Below are positions 44,563-52,780 of a DNA stretch of 64,000 nt, one piece after another. The notes beneath the pieces were generated by a model. It did no database searches. It had not been told where the DNA came from and was given only the letters and a program-made list of their open reading frames with translations. The stretch is from Mongoliitalea daihaiensis (GTDB lineage Bacteria > Bacteroidota > Bacteroidia > Cytophagales > Cyclobacteriaceae). Where the stretch lies: positions 1,463,592-1,527,591 of the forward strand of contig NZ_CP063779.1 in assembly GCF_021596945.1 (NCBI RefSeq), given 5' to 3'. The translations under genes were made by a program, and so were the position numbers. Each line of letters starts with the position of its first letter. Within the stretch, counting starts at the first letter, position 1.

Positions 44563-44973
44563 TTATGGATTACATTCTGGTGGACAAAGCTGGCCTCCAT
44601 TCTTTAATGGCTCTTCTAAATCAGTGGCTGATTTCAAATCCTTAGCTGTTGAGCTTTCTACATCAATAATTCCCTTTTCCGTTTTATTGGCTGCGGCAAT
44701 TGCGAGAGACATTCTACCGAGATAGTCTTCTCTCTTAGGTAATCCTTCTGGCAATAGGTTTACCGTGTTTTTATCGTATTGGCCAAAGTACATCTTCAAG
44801 CCTCCTGTTTTAGGATCTGTCATATCCAAAAGCGATTGAAGGAGTTCTCTATCAAAAAACACCCAATCCGATTGCTTTTCAATTTCCCGACCGTTTTTAT
44901 CGATTCCTTTGATACATTTTTGTACGGAATTGGCATAAGCTTTTCGAAAAGCTTCTAATTGTTCTTTTGTCAT
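44563..44973 (-). CDS. Small protein with GG...CPPEC C-terminus
   Basis: The 136-residue soluble protein has no signal peptide. The middle contains LKMYFGQYDKNTVNLLPEGL and the C-terminus reads LKNGGQLCPPECNP. Similar short proteins ending in CPP-x-C are known in Bacteroidota next to membrane protein and two-component genes, without an assigned role. Its position between two paralogous membrane proteins suggests a cytosolic partner or a precursor whose Gly-Gly-Cys tail is processed. Both are inferences. Confidence 0.7.
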   Translation of the reverse strand: MTKEQLEAFRKAYANSVQKCIKGIDKNGREIEKQSDWVFFDRELLQSLLDMTDPKTGGLKMYFGQYDKNTVNLLPEGLPKREDYLGRMSLAIAAANKTEKGIIDVESSTAKDLKSATDLEEPLKNGGQLCPPECNP

Positions 44974-45013
44974 AACAATAACTTTAGGGACCTAATAAAA
45001 TATGAATGATGCT

Positions 45014-45694
45014 TTAAATCAATGAGTTCGACTTTTGCGGTCTACTACAAATCAAAGGAATAAAAAAAGCAAATCCAAATACTAAATACATGGTACCAGC
45101 AAGCAATCTGTTAAAACCAAAAATTACTTTGCTATGGGTAGTAATAAATTCAGGATGGAATTGATACGCTCCAAATACCACGATTGCTACACTGTAAAAC
45201 AGGGTAATTAATAGCCCAATCCAAAAATGAGGGACTAGTACTAGCTGGATATTTTCAAAAACTTGCTGTTTAACCAACTGATTAAGCAGACGAATAGCCA
45301 AAAATAGAATAAAAATCACATAGGGCAGAAAAGCAAAAAACTGAAAGGTAGTTTGAATATCCTGGAAGAAAACTGAAACAAGTACTCCCCATGCAATCAG
45401 TACACTCGTCATTTGGAGAATGGATTTTTTTATGGTTGGAGGTTTTGCCAAAAAGTAAAAATAAGCAATCAACAACAATGACTCTAAATGGACGAAACCG
45501 ATATTATAATAGAAGGAATTGTTGATTTTTTGTCTCCCGGTATTAAAGCCTATGGTCTCGAGTACGAGTACCATGCTCAGCGTAGCCAATAGAATCCAAT
45601 TGGGTGTGCTCAATTTTCTTTTTTTCAAAAAAAAGTAAATAACACATCCCAGCAAACCAATTGCTATAGAATTTAAATACCAGTTGCTCAACAT
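45014..45694 (-). CDS. Polytopic membrane protein A (seven-helix type), unknown family
   Basis: The 226-residue paralogue of the 43852-44559 product has about seven hydrophobic helices. It shares YYNIGFVHLESLLL, PHFWIGLL, LFYSVA and AGTMYLVFGF with it. No known domain is recognised. It is the first gene of the minus-strand operon, 43 bp downstream of a 24-bp palindrome. Role inferred as receptor or modulator of the kinase in the same operon. Confidence 0.75.
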   Translation of the reverse strand: MLSNWYLNSIAIGLLGCVIYFFLKKRKLSTPNWILLATLSMVLVLETIGFNTGRQKINNSFYYNIGFVHLESLLLIAYFYFLAKPPTIKKSILQMTSVLIAWGVLVSVFFQDIQTTFQFFAFLPYVIFILFLAIRLLNQLVKQQVFENIQLVLVPHFWIGLLITLFYSVAIVVFGAYQFHPEFITTHSKVIFGFNRLLAGTMYLVFGFAFFIPLICSRPQKSNSLI

Positions 45695-45736
45695 TACATA
45701 ATTTTTTTTGCAAGGTAAGACCTAAATTAAAGCCGT

Positions 45737-45760
45737 AAAATACCTTGATCAGGGTATTTT
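45737..45760. promoter_or_regulatory. 24-bp near-perfect palindrome, putative operator
   Basis: AAAATACC and GGTATTTT are perfect complements around TTGATCAG, whose centre TGATCA is itself palindromic, so 22 of 24 positions are symmetric. It lies 43-66 bp upstream of the first gene of the five-gene operon. NarL-type regulators bind such dyads, so it may be the autoregulatory site of the operon's own regulator. Confidence 0.5.
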
Positions 45761-46182
45761 GTCTAAAATGTACAAAAAAAGGTCGGCAATCCTGAAAACT
45801 ATCGACCTTTTATGAATGTTTTGATTGACTTAGGTCCTTAACCTTGGCATTTGAAAAAGTGAACCAAGTAAAAAAATCTAATTTACCCCCAAATAGTACC
45901 ATCGTACTCTTCCCACCTTTGGCTATCATTCAAAGATTGGTATTTAGTTCACTCAAGAGATAGCCTCTTGCAAGAAGAACAACAAAAAATTACAAAATTC
46001 CCACATCTACCCCTCATGGTTTGGTTTTTGTTAATTGAAAATTAAAAGCTTGAATCAGTTAAACGCAAATTTACCGGATTCGGAAAACAAGCTTAATATC
46101 GTACCTTCACTGAATATTTTTAGCAACACCACCTTTTTATGCTGATGTGCTAAAGGCTATCCTTTCTAATTCAATAAACAGC
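45761..46182. other. Divergent intergenic region with a hairpin
   Basis: No gene is supported. AAAAGGTCG (45777-45785) and CGACCTTTT (45803-45811) form a stem that could shield the two divergent units from each other. The rest is AT-rich and should contain the promoter of the CheB/CheR fusion gene. I could not place a confident -33/-7 pair. Confidence 0.5.
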
Positions 46183-49100
46183 ATGGGACAAAAAGGGGAA
46201 ATAAAAAAAGGTAAAACATCTATTACAGAGGAGTCTGAGAGAGAGTTGTTTCTGATAGTCGCCATTGGCGCATCTGCCGGTGGACTAGAAGCTATTTCTG
46301 AACTGCTGAAATATTTGGATCCAGATACAGGGATGGCGTTTATTTTTGTCCAGCATCTCAGCCCTGACCATAAGAGTATGCTTACTCCTTTATTGGCTAA
46401 AATCACCTCCATGGATGTCAAAGAAGTGGAAGACAGGGTACTGATCAAGCCCAATAATTTCTACATCATTCCCCCTGACAAGGAAATATCAGTTGAAAAA
46501 GGCCATATCATACTATCCCCAAGGCCAGAAAGCCCAAAGGTAAATTTACCAATAGATATCCTTTTTTCTTCACTTGCCAAGACACATAAGGTTCATGTAA
46601 TCGGGATCATTCTTAGCGGAAGTGCAACTGACGGAACGATTGGCCTAAAGTCAATTAAGCAAGAAGGAGGCTTGACCTTTGCGCAAGACCAATCGGCTAA
46701 ATTTATTAGTATGCCACAATCTGCCATATCTACGGGTATAGTAGACTTTATTCTATCTCCAAAAGAAATTGCTTTTGAATTGAATAGAATCAGTAAGCTT
46801 CCTACGGTGAGAGTTTCAGGTCCATTGAATGGAGAGGAAGATGATATTGAAGACGATAACCCCGATTTCATAGCTATCCTGCATAGTCTTCAAAAATTTG
46901 CAGGTGTAGATTTTTCGGTTTACAAGTCGCGTACGATCAAGCGGAGGATTTTGAGAAGAATGATGCTTTGTAAATCATATGATCTCAACACATACAGACA
47001 ACTGATTGGGGAGAGCAATGAAGAAATGAAAATTCTCTATCAGGACCTCTTGATCAATGTGACTAGTTTTTTCAGAGATCCTGATACCTATAAGTATTTG
47101 AAGGAATCCCTCCTCCCTAGGCTTCTTCAGACAAAAAATGAAAAGGACAAATTAAGGGTGTGGGTGCCTGCTTGTTCCTCAGGTGAAGAGGCACTATCGA
47201 TTGCTATGATGATCCTGGAAGTTCAGCAGAAGACAGGAAATCATGTGCCTATACAGATTTTTGCTACAGACCTTAGCGAGAAAGAAATCAGGAAGGCAAG
47301 AACTGGCCTTTATACATCAAATGAATTGCAGTCTGTTTCCCCCAAACGTCTTCACCGTTTTTTTACCAAAAGCGACAGCAATTACAGGATATCCAAAACC
47401 ATCAAGGATATTTGTGTTTTTGCTCCCCATAATCTGCTTAAAGATCCTCCTTTTTCAAGAATTGATTTCATTAGCTGTAGAAATCTTCTGATCTATCTCA
47501 GTAGTCCAGCCCAAAAGAGGGTATTGGCAACCTTTCATTATGCTTTGAATCAGAATGGCTTCCTAATGCTGGGAAAAGCAGAAACCATAAGTTCTTCCAC
47601 TGATCTGTTTTCAGAAGTAAACAAAAAACATAAAGTCTATTCCAGAAAAAGTAGTGCCACTTCTAGTATTTTACCACAACCCACGTCAAGAGTGCCAAAA
47701 GATTTCAGCCACCGTATTCAGAAAGAAGATGGAAACGATTCCAAATCCGGAATTCCAAAAACACCTATTGTACATACCAAAAGGAACTTAGATCAAATAA
47801 TTGATGCAGTTCTTCTTGCAGATTATTTGCCTGCATGTGTGGTTATCAATCATCAGATGGAAATACTTCAATTTAGGGGCAACACAGATGTATACTTTAG
47901 CCATGTTTCCGGGAAAGCTTCCTTGAATATCCTGAAAATGGTAAGAAAGGAAATAGCGTTTGGCTTAAGGAGTCTGATATCCAAATCCATCAAGGCCAAG
48001 AAGAGTATCCGAAAAACAGGTATTGAAGTTAATTTCCATAATGAAATTTATGTCATTAGTATTGAAGTGGCCCCTCTTCTTGTTGAATTGGAAGAAGAAT
48101 TGATGATAGTTGTTTTTTCCCAACATGATCAGGCTTCAGGTCTTCATCGGCTAAAGGCTACAGATGATATGCAGGATACTCAATTAATGCTAAAGGAAAA
48201 TAGAATAAGACAGCTCGAAGAAGAATTGGCATCTTCCCAGGAAGATGCCCTTGACCTTGCTCAAGAACAGGAGAGGTATATTGCGGAACTGCAGAGTGCT
48301 AATGAAGAAGTGGTGTCAAGTAATGAAGAGTTGCAGACTGTAAATGAAGAATTGGAAACATCTAAGGAAGAATTAGAATCTTCTAACGAAGAACTGATTA
48401 CAACTAATCAAGAGCTGCAGACCAGAAATGAACTGCTTAATGAGTCCTACGGGTATTCGAATGCCATTATTTCAACATTACATGAGCCCATGATTGTCCT
48501 AGATAAATTTTTCCGAATAAGGACAGTCAACCAATCCTTTTTGAGAATCTTCCAACTCAATGAGCAACAGACAGAAGGGAAGCATTTATTTGATCTTGAA
48601 AACGGTCATTGGAATATTCCAAGTTTGAGGGAGTTGCTCGAACAGATTATTCCAAAGAATCCCTCTTTTAGCAATTTCAAAATTACGCATTCTTTTCCCC
48701 GGATAGGGGAAAGGGAATTTTTTTTAAATGCTAGCAGTATTATTCAAAAAAGTCATGGGGAAGAACTAATCCTGCTTTCATTTAACGATGTAACAGATGC
48801 TGAGAGAATCCAGAAAAATAGACTGGAAGGGTTTACGAAGGATATTGAAGAAAGTAGAATCTATAATCTAAAGCTTGAAAAAGCTGTGAAAGAGAGAACC
48901 AACCAGCTAAATCAATCTAATAAAATCCTTGCCGAGAAGAATATTGAACTTGAAAAAATGAACAAGGAACTTGAGGCTTTTGCCTATGTCTCCAGTCATG
49001 ATTTAAAAGAACCGCTCCGAAAGATCCAAACTTTTGCCGACAGGATTCTGGATAGTGAAATAGAAAATTTATCACCAAAAGGACAAATGTATTTTCTTCA

Positions 49101-49674
49101 TATGCAAAAATCTTCGAATAGGATGCAAATGCTTATCGAGGATTTATTGAGTTTTACCAGTCTTAACTCTGCAGAAAGAAAATTTGAAGCGACCAATTTG
49201 GAAGAGATTATCAAAGATGTGCAGATAGAAATGAAAGAAGATCTGGATAAGAATCAAGCTCAAATAAAGCTCCATGATTTATGTGAGGTAAATGTTATTC
49301 CATTTCAGTTCCGGCAGTTGATACATAATATGATCAGCAATTCCTTAAAATTTGCCAAGCCAACAATTCCTGTGAAAATCAATATTTCCTGCAAGCTTGT
49401 AACCCATGATAAAATTAAAATTTTGGAAAATTTACAACATAAATTATATCACCATATTTGTTTTTCAGATAATGGGATAGGTTTTGATCAGGAGTACAGT
49501 AAAAGGATTTTTGAAGTTTTTGAAAAGCTCCACAGTAAAGATGAATATGCTGGAACAGGAATAGGTTTGGCCATTGTGAAAAAGATTGTGGAAAACCACC
49601 ATGGTTTTATTAAAGCAACAAGCGAATCAAATAAAGGAACTATCTTTGATATATACCTCCCAGCAAAAAAATGA
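46183..49674 (+). CDS. CheB-CheR-PAS-histidine kinase fusion
   Basis: From ATG 46183 the protein has 1163 residues (a GTG at 46147 would add 12). Order: CheB methylesterase (IGASAGGLEAI, FIFVQHLSPDHKSM, ILSGSATDGTIGL), CheR methyltransferase (INVTSFFRDPDTY, VWVPACSSGEEALSIAM, FISCRNLLIYL), and a long coiled coil of repeated S-x-NEEL units (about 690-770). PAS follows, then a kinase with AYVSSHDLKEPLRKIQ and HATPase_c (GTGIGLAIVKK). No chemoreceptor or CheA is nearby, so it is likely a stress or light/redox sensor rather than a chemotaxis enzyme. Confidence 0.92.
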   Translation: MGQKGEIKKGKTSITEESERELFLIVAIGASAGGLEAISELLKYLDPDTGMAFIFVQHLSPDHKSMLTPLLAKITSMDVKEVEDRVLIKPNNFYIIPPDKEISVEKGHIILSPRPESPKVNLPIDILFSSLAKTHKVHVIGIILSGSATDGTIGLKSIKQEGGLTFAQDQSAKFISMPQSAISTGIVDFILSPKEIAFELNRISKLPTVRVSGPLNGEEDDIEDDNPDFIAILHSLQKFAGVDFSVYKSRTIKRRILRRMMLCKSYDLNTYRQLIGESNEEMKILYQDLLINVTSFFRDPDTYKYLKESLLPRLLQTKNEKDKLRVWVPACSSGEEALSIAMMILEVQQKTGNHVPIQIFATDLSEKEIRKARTGLYTSNELQSVSPKRLHRFFTKSDSNYRISKTIKDICVFAPHNLLKDPPFSRIDFISCRNLLIYLSSPAQKRVLATFHYALNQNGFLMLGKAETISSSTDLFSEVNKKHKVYSRKSSATSSILPQPTSRVPKDFSHRIQKEDGNDSKSGIPKTPIVHTKRNLDQIIDAVLLADYLPACVVINHQMEILQFRGNTDVYFSHVSGKASLNILKMVRKEIAFGLRSLISKSIKAKKSIRKTGIEVNFHNEIYVISIEVAPLLVELEEELMIVVFSQHDQASGLHRLKATDDMQDTQLMLKENRIRQLEEELASSQEDALDLAQEQERYIAELQSANEEVVSSNEELQTVNEELETSKEELESSNEELITTNQELQTRNELLNESYGYSNAIISTLHEPMIVLDKFFRIRTVNQSFLRIFQLNEQQTEGKHLFDLENGHWNIPSLRELLEQIIPKNPSFSNFKITHSFPRIGEREFFLNASSIIQKSHGEELILLSFNDVTDAERIQKNRLEGFTKDIEESRIYNLKLEKAVKERTNQLNQSNKILAEKNIELEKMNKELEAFAYVSSHDLKEPLRKIQTFADRILDSEIENLSPKGQMYFLHMQKSSNRMQMLIEDLLSFTSLNSAERKFEATNLEEIIKDVQIEMKEDLDKNQAQIKLHDLCEVNVIPFQFRQLIHNMISNSLKFAKPTIPVKINISCKLVTHDKIKILENLQHKLYHHICFSDNGIGFDQEYSKRIFEVFEKLHSKDEYAGTGIGLAIVKKIVENHHGFIKATSESNKGTIFDIYLPAKK

Positions 49675-50123
49675 AAAGCAATCCTTTAAAAATTGTACTT
49701 GCAGATGATGATGAAGCGGATAGGCTTTTGTTTATCGAGGCTTTTGATGAATTGAAAAGCGGAAACTCCGTTCAGACAGTCAATGATGGAGTCGAGCTTA
49801 TGGAACTGTTACGGCAAACAGTTATTGAAAACTTGCCAGACATATTGTTCTTAGATATTAATATGCCCAAAAAGAACGGATTGGATTGTTTAAAAGAAAT
49901 CCGTGCTGATCAAAAATTCAAAGAAGTCTCTGTAGCTATTTTTACGACATCTTCTTCCCAAAGAGATATGGAGGAGACCTTTCTTTTAGGAGCAAATGTC
50001 TATATCAACAAGCCCAATAACTTTCAACAGTTAAAAAAACTACTTGAAAAAGCTTTGTCTTATTCAAACGTATACCAAGATCCACCTTTCAATAAGGATA
50101 ATTTTATTTTAAATGTAGAATAA
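49671..50123 (+). CDS. Stand-alone response regulator (Rcp1-like)
   Basis: The 150-residue receiver has acidic pair LADDDEADR, phosphoacceptor DILFLDINMPKKNGLD, IFTTSSSQRD and lysine in YINKPNNFQQL. It overlaps the CheB/CheR-kinase stop by 4 bp, so it is the probable phosphoacceptor of that kinase. No DNA-binding domain. The AraC-type gene that follows may provide the transcriptional output. Confidence 0.92.
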   Translation: MKSNPLKIVLADDDEADRLLFIEAFDELKSGNSVQTVNDGVELMELLRQTVIENLPDILFLDINMPKKNGLDCLKEIRADQKFKEVSVAIFTTSSSQRDMEETFLLGANVYINKPNNFQQLKKLLEKALSYSNVYQDPPFNKDNFILNVE

Positions 50124-50135
50124 TTTTTGGTAATC

Positions 50136-50705
50136 ATGGAAAATCAAAAAATTCATATCAAATACATGGTCAGCCTCCGATGTATTATGGTGGTCAAAGA
50201 AGAACTCAAAAAATTAGGTGTCAAATACTGTATAGTCAGTTTAGGGGAAGTTGAAATCCTGGGAAAGATTACCAAACAACAAAAAGATGATTTGAGTATT
50301 AATCTAAAAAAGATAGGTCTTGAGCTCCTTGATGATAAAAAGAGCATTTTGATAAATAAAGTTAAAAATGAGATCGTTATCATGATTCATCATTCAGAAT
50401 CATTGCCTAAAATTAATTTTTCTGACTTTCTCAGTGAAAAGCTCGGGTATGATTACACTTATCTTTCCAATATTTTTACAGAAGTGCAGGGAATAACCAT
50501 ACAGCAGTTCATTATTTATAACAAAATTGAAAAAGTGAAAGAATTATTGGTTTATGATGAGCTCAACCTTACAGAAATTTCATATCTAGTGGGTTATAGC
50601 AGTGTTGCCCATCTTTCCAATCAATTCAAAAAAGTTACAGGATTAACGCCTTCTTTCTTTAAACATATCAAACAACAGCGTCAAAAATCTTTAAAAAACA
50701 TTTGA
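50136..50705 (+). CDS. AraC-family transcriptional regulator
   Basis: From ATG 50136 (MENQKIHIKYMVSLRC) the protein has 189 residues. The C-terminal two HTH motifs of the AraC type are clear: LSEKLGYDYTYLSNIFTEVQ and LTEISYLVGYSSVAHLSNQF, ending with GLTPSFFKH. The N-terminal 80 residues are not a cupin or periplasmic-binding fold but a small alpha/beta domain. Such regulators are frequent in Bacteroidota stress islands. It may control the downstream catalase and envelope genes. Confidence 0.85.
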   Translation: MENQKIHIKYMVSLRCIMVVKEELKKLGVKYCIVSLGEVEILGKITKQQKDDLSINLKKIGLELLDDKKSILINKVKNEIVIMIHHSESLPKINFSDFLSEKLGYDYTYLSNIFTEVQGITIQQFIIYNKIEKVKELLVYDELNLTEISYLVGYSSVAHLSNQFKKVTGLTPSFFKHIKQQRQKSLKNI

Positions 50706-51170
50706 TTTATATAACTTTCTTACAAAAATATACAATAGTTACTGTACTGAAATAGCTGATCTTTGTAAAACCAAAATGAGGGATTTCCTAATTAGGGACT
50801 TACTTGAATGATTTGCCGAAGTCATTTGATTCAATTTTTTGGCTAAGTACAGTTTGAACTTAAATAATTCCGCATGACATTTTACAGGGTATAATTTGTC
50901 ATGCGGGGCTTTTTTTCTAAACCACCATAAAAATCTACCGATTTTATACAAAGAAATTTTTTATAGCATCAATATCACGTTGTAGGATTTTTTAAAATAC
51001 TTATTCGAGAGACACTAAATTAATTTTCCTCTGATACGATCTCTTGCGGGTCTAATTCTGCCTTAAACCATGCTATTTCAATCAACCAAATCTCTAATTA
51101 TCATCCGCTAGTACAGTTAAATATATAATTTTATGATTATTTTATGTAATAAAAAATAATTAGATAGCGC
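50706..51170. other. Intergenic region with a terminator and possible small RNA
   Basis: No protein gene is supported. GATCTTTG near 50759 is a near match to the -7 box, and a strong hairpin with T-run ends at 50917, so a transcript of about 150 nt is conceivable. The remainder (50918-51170) is AT-rich and lacks recognisable structure. Confidence 0.3.
50870..50917 (+). terminator. Intrinsic terminator after the AraC-type gene
   Basis: CCGCATGACA (50870-50879) pairs perfectly with TGTCATGCGG (50897-50906) over a 17-nt loop, followed by GGC and seven T's. It lies 165 bp downstream of the AraC-type stop codon. Confidence 0.75.
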
Positions 51171-51178
51171 TACATTTG
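51171..51178 (+). promoter_or_regulatory. -7 element of the lipocalin-like gene
   Basis: TACATTTG is a perfect TAnnTTTG, 17 bp before the start codon at 51196, giving a very short leader. A -33 TTTG is not seen, so this may need an activator such as the AraC-type protein. Confidence 0.5.
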
Positions 51179-51195
51179 CATAAAATATAAATATT

Positions 51196-51615
51196 ATGAA
51201 AAAAATTATGATTGGATTACTCGTAGCTACGGCCTTTGCTTTTCAAAGCTGTGATGATTATCCAGATGGTCCTTTAGTAAGTCTAAAATCAAAAACAGAA
51301 AGAGTGGCCAATGACTGGAAAATAGGAGAAGCATTAGATGAAGGTACCAATATTACTTCTGAATATGAAAAATACGAATTGAGTCTGACAAAAGATGGGG
51401 AGGCGATTCTAACAGCAAACTACAATTTCCTTGGAATCAATTATGAATTCACTACTTCAGGAACATGGGAGTTTTTAAGCAATGAAACAAAATTATCCTT
51501 TGATTTTGAAAATGATGATGCGGATGGCATTTATGAAATTTTGAGATTGAAAGAAGATGAATTGTGGTTGAAAGAAGATGCAGGAACAATTGAGTTACAC
51601 TTCATGCCCCGATAA
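51196..51615 (+). CDS. Small lipoprotein with lipocalin-like domain
   Basis: The 139-residue protein has signal peptide and lipobox MKKIMIGLLVATAFAFQSC (Cys19). The mature part has the alternating strands of Bacteroidota lipocalin-like proteins: KTERVANDWKIGEALDEGTN, GTWEFLSNETKLSFDF and LWLKEDAGTIELHFMP. It is likely anchored to an envelope membrane. Ligand unknown. Stress-island neighbours suggest induction together with the catalase. Confidence 0.7.
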   Translation: MKKIMIGLLVATAFAFQSCDDYPDGPLVSLKSKTERVANDWKIGEALDEGTNITSEYEKYELSLTKDGEAILTANYNFLGINYEFTTSGTWEFLSNETKLSFDFENDDADGIYEILRLKEDELWLKEDAGTIELHFMPR

Positions 51616-51645
51616 GCCTTATCAAATAGGCATAAATAAAGAATC

Positions 51646-51918
51646 ATGAAAACTGAAAAACTATATAGATCTGGTCAAGTAGTAAGCACTATTTTGATGG
51701 TTATAGGAGCTGGGGCTATTGTAGGCTTTTTTGCAACTAAAAGAAATCGAATAAAAACCCAGAAGAAAGCCAATGAAATTGGTGGCTTCATTGTAGACAA
51801 GGTAAATGCCGAGAAGAAAAGACTGGGAAACAAGGTGATGGAATTGATGGAGAAACCAATAGGAATAGGTTTTGACTTGAAGGAATCATTGTCTAAGCAT
51901 GATAAAAAAACAAAATAG
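51646..51918 (+). CDS. YtxH-like small membrane protein
   Basis: The 90-residue protein has one N-terminal membrane helix (about 11-31, TILMVIGAGAIVGFFATKRN), followed by a lysine-rich amphipathic helix. This is the arrangement of YtxH-type stress proteins. It lies 30 bp after the lipocalin-like gene. Function inferred from resemblance only. Confidence 0.65.
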   Translation: MKTEKLYRSGQVVSTILMVIGAGAIVGFFATKRNRIKTQKKANEIGGFIVDKVNAEKKRLGNKVMELMEKPIGIGFDLKESLSKHDKKTK

Positions 51919-51928
51919 ATAAGATCAA

Positions 51929-52099
51929 ATGAAAAAAAATAAAGGCAAGTCCGAGAAAATCTTGTTCAACTTGCGTATAAATTAGCGCTAGATAAGTTGA
52001 TCAAAAGAATCCTTAAAATCTTGGCTAGTGTCAATGATAATCCAAACCATGATTCAAAAACCTGGTATGGATCAAGACTGACACTAGTCAGGAAATAAG
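51929..52099 (+). pseudogene. Possible degenerate small basic protein gene
   Basis: A frame begins MKKNKGKSEKI and stops early, but the -1 frame continues with LVQLAYKLALDKLIKRILKI, then NDNPNHDSKTWYGSRLTLVRK and a stop at 52097-52099. A single indel near 51960 would give one protein of about 55 residues. The NDNPNHDS end echoes the NDNPDQS of the 52-aa protein downstream. It could also be chance. Confidence 0.3.
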
Positions 52100-52469
52100 A
52101 TTAAACTACAAAAAGCTGAATTGACTATTTTTTGTACTCCCAATGGAAATATCGTCTGAAATAAGATCATTTTTTTAAATTAAAGTAGCTATCGGGACTA
52201 AAATAAAAAAAATCCAAGAATGGCACTAATTACACGAAGGCACCCTTCCGCCCTAATAAATCTAAATCCTACCTTCTAATAACTGATTGCGTGGAATAAG
52301 AGATGCTAGGAATGAAACTTTCTCTAAGTTTTTAAAAAGATCATAACTATTTATTAATCAGGAAAATATATCTGTAATTTTTATAATTTATTCAAAATAT
52401 GGTGTAATTATTTGGAGGTATAAATGCTGAATTTTGTATCAGTTAATTCTTCGCAAAAAATACTAAACC
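52100..52469. other. Intergenic stretch with a dispersed-repeat copy
   Basis: 52187-52282 resembles part of the 19.3-20.7 kb tandem units (GCTATCGGGACTAAAATAAA, CACTAATTACACGAAGGC and CTACCTTCTAAT with changes). The remaining sequence is AT-rich with no gene that I can support. Confidence 0.6.
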
Positions 52470-52628
52470 ATGAAAAAAATCCAAAAGAAAAATCCGAAGC
52501 ATAATCAAAGTGTTTTGTCCCAGTTAAATGACAATCCAGATCAAAGTGAGAAAGCTAAAAAAGGACTTCCTAACAAGAAAAAGGGAATCCTTGCAAAATT
52601 AAATGATGATCCTGACCAAAAGAAGTAA
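52470..52628 (+). CDS. Small basic protein with duplicated motif, 52 aa
   Basis: An ATG at 52470 opens a 52-codon frame. It contains VLSQLNDNPDQSEKAKKG and, after a lysine-rich linker (LPNKKKG), the near repeat ILAKLNDDPDQKK at its end. Lysine is the dominant residue. There is no signal peptide or membrane helix. The duplication and position directly before Mn catalase suggest a real gene, perhaps a nucleic-acid-binding or stress-associated peptide. I know no named family. Confidence 0.55.
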   Translation: MKKIQKKNPKHNQSVLSQLNDNPDQSEKAKKGLPNKKKGILAKLNDDPDQKK

Positions 52629-52780
52629 TTGTTTATACTTCCATAATTTTCATTTCGAAGGTAAATATGTATTGTTTTTCAAGGCTTAATTATTTGAAGT
52701 AACAAAAGCAGTAAAAATTTGAATTCTGATTTTATGGAAATCACCCTTACAAATTCTTTCACTTCAACCAAAAAAAAGAA

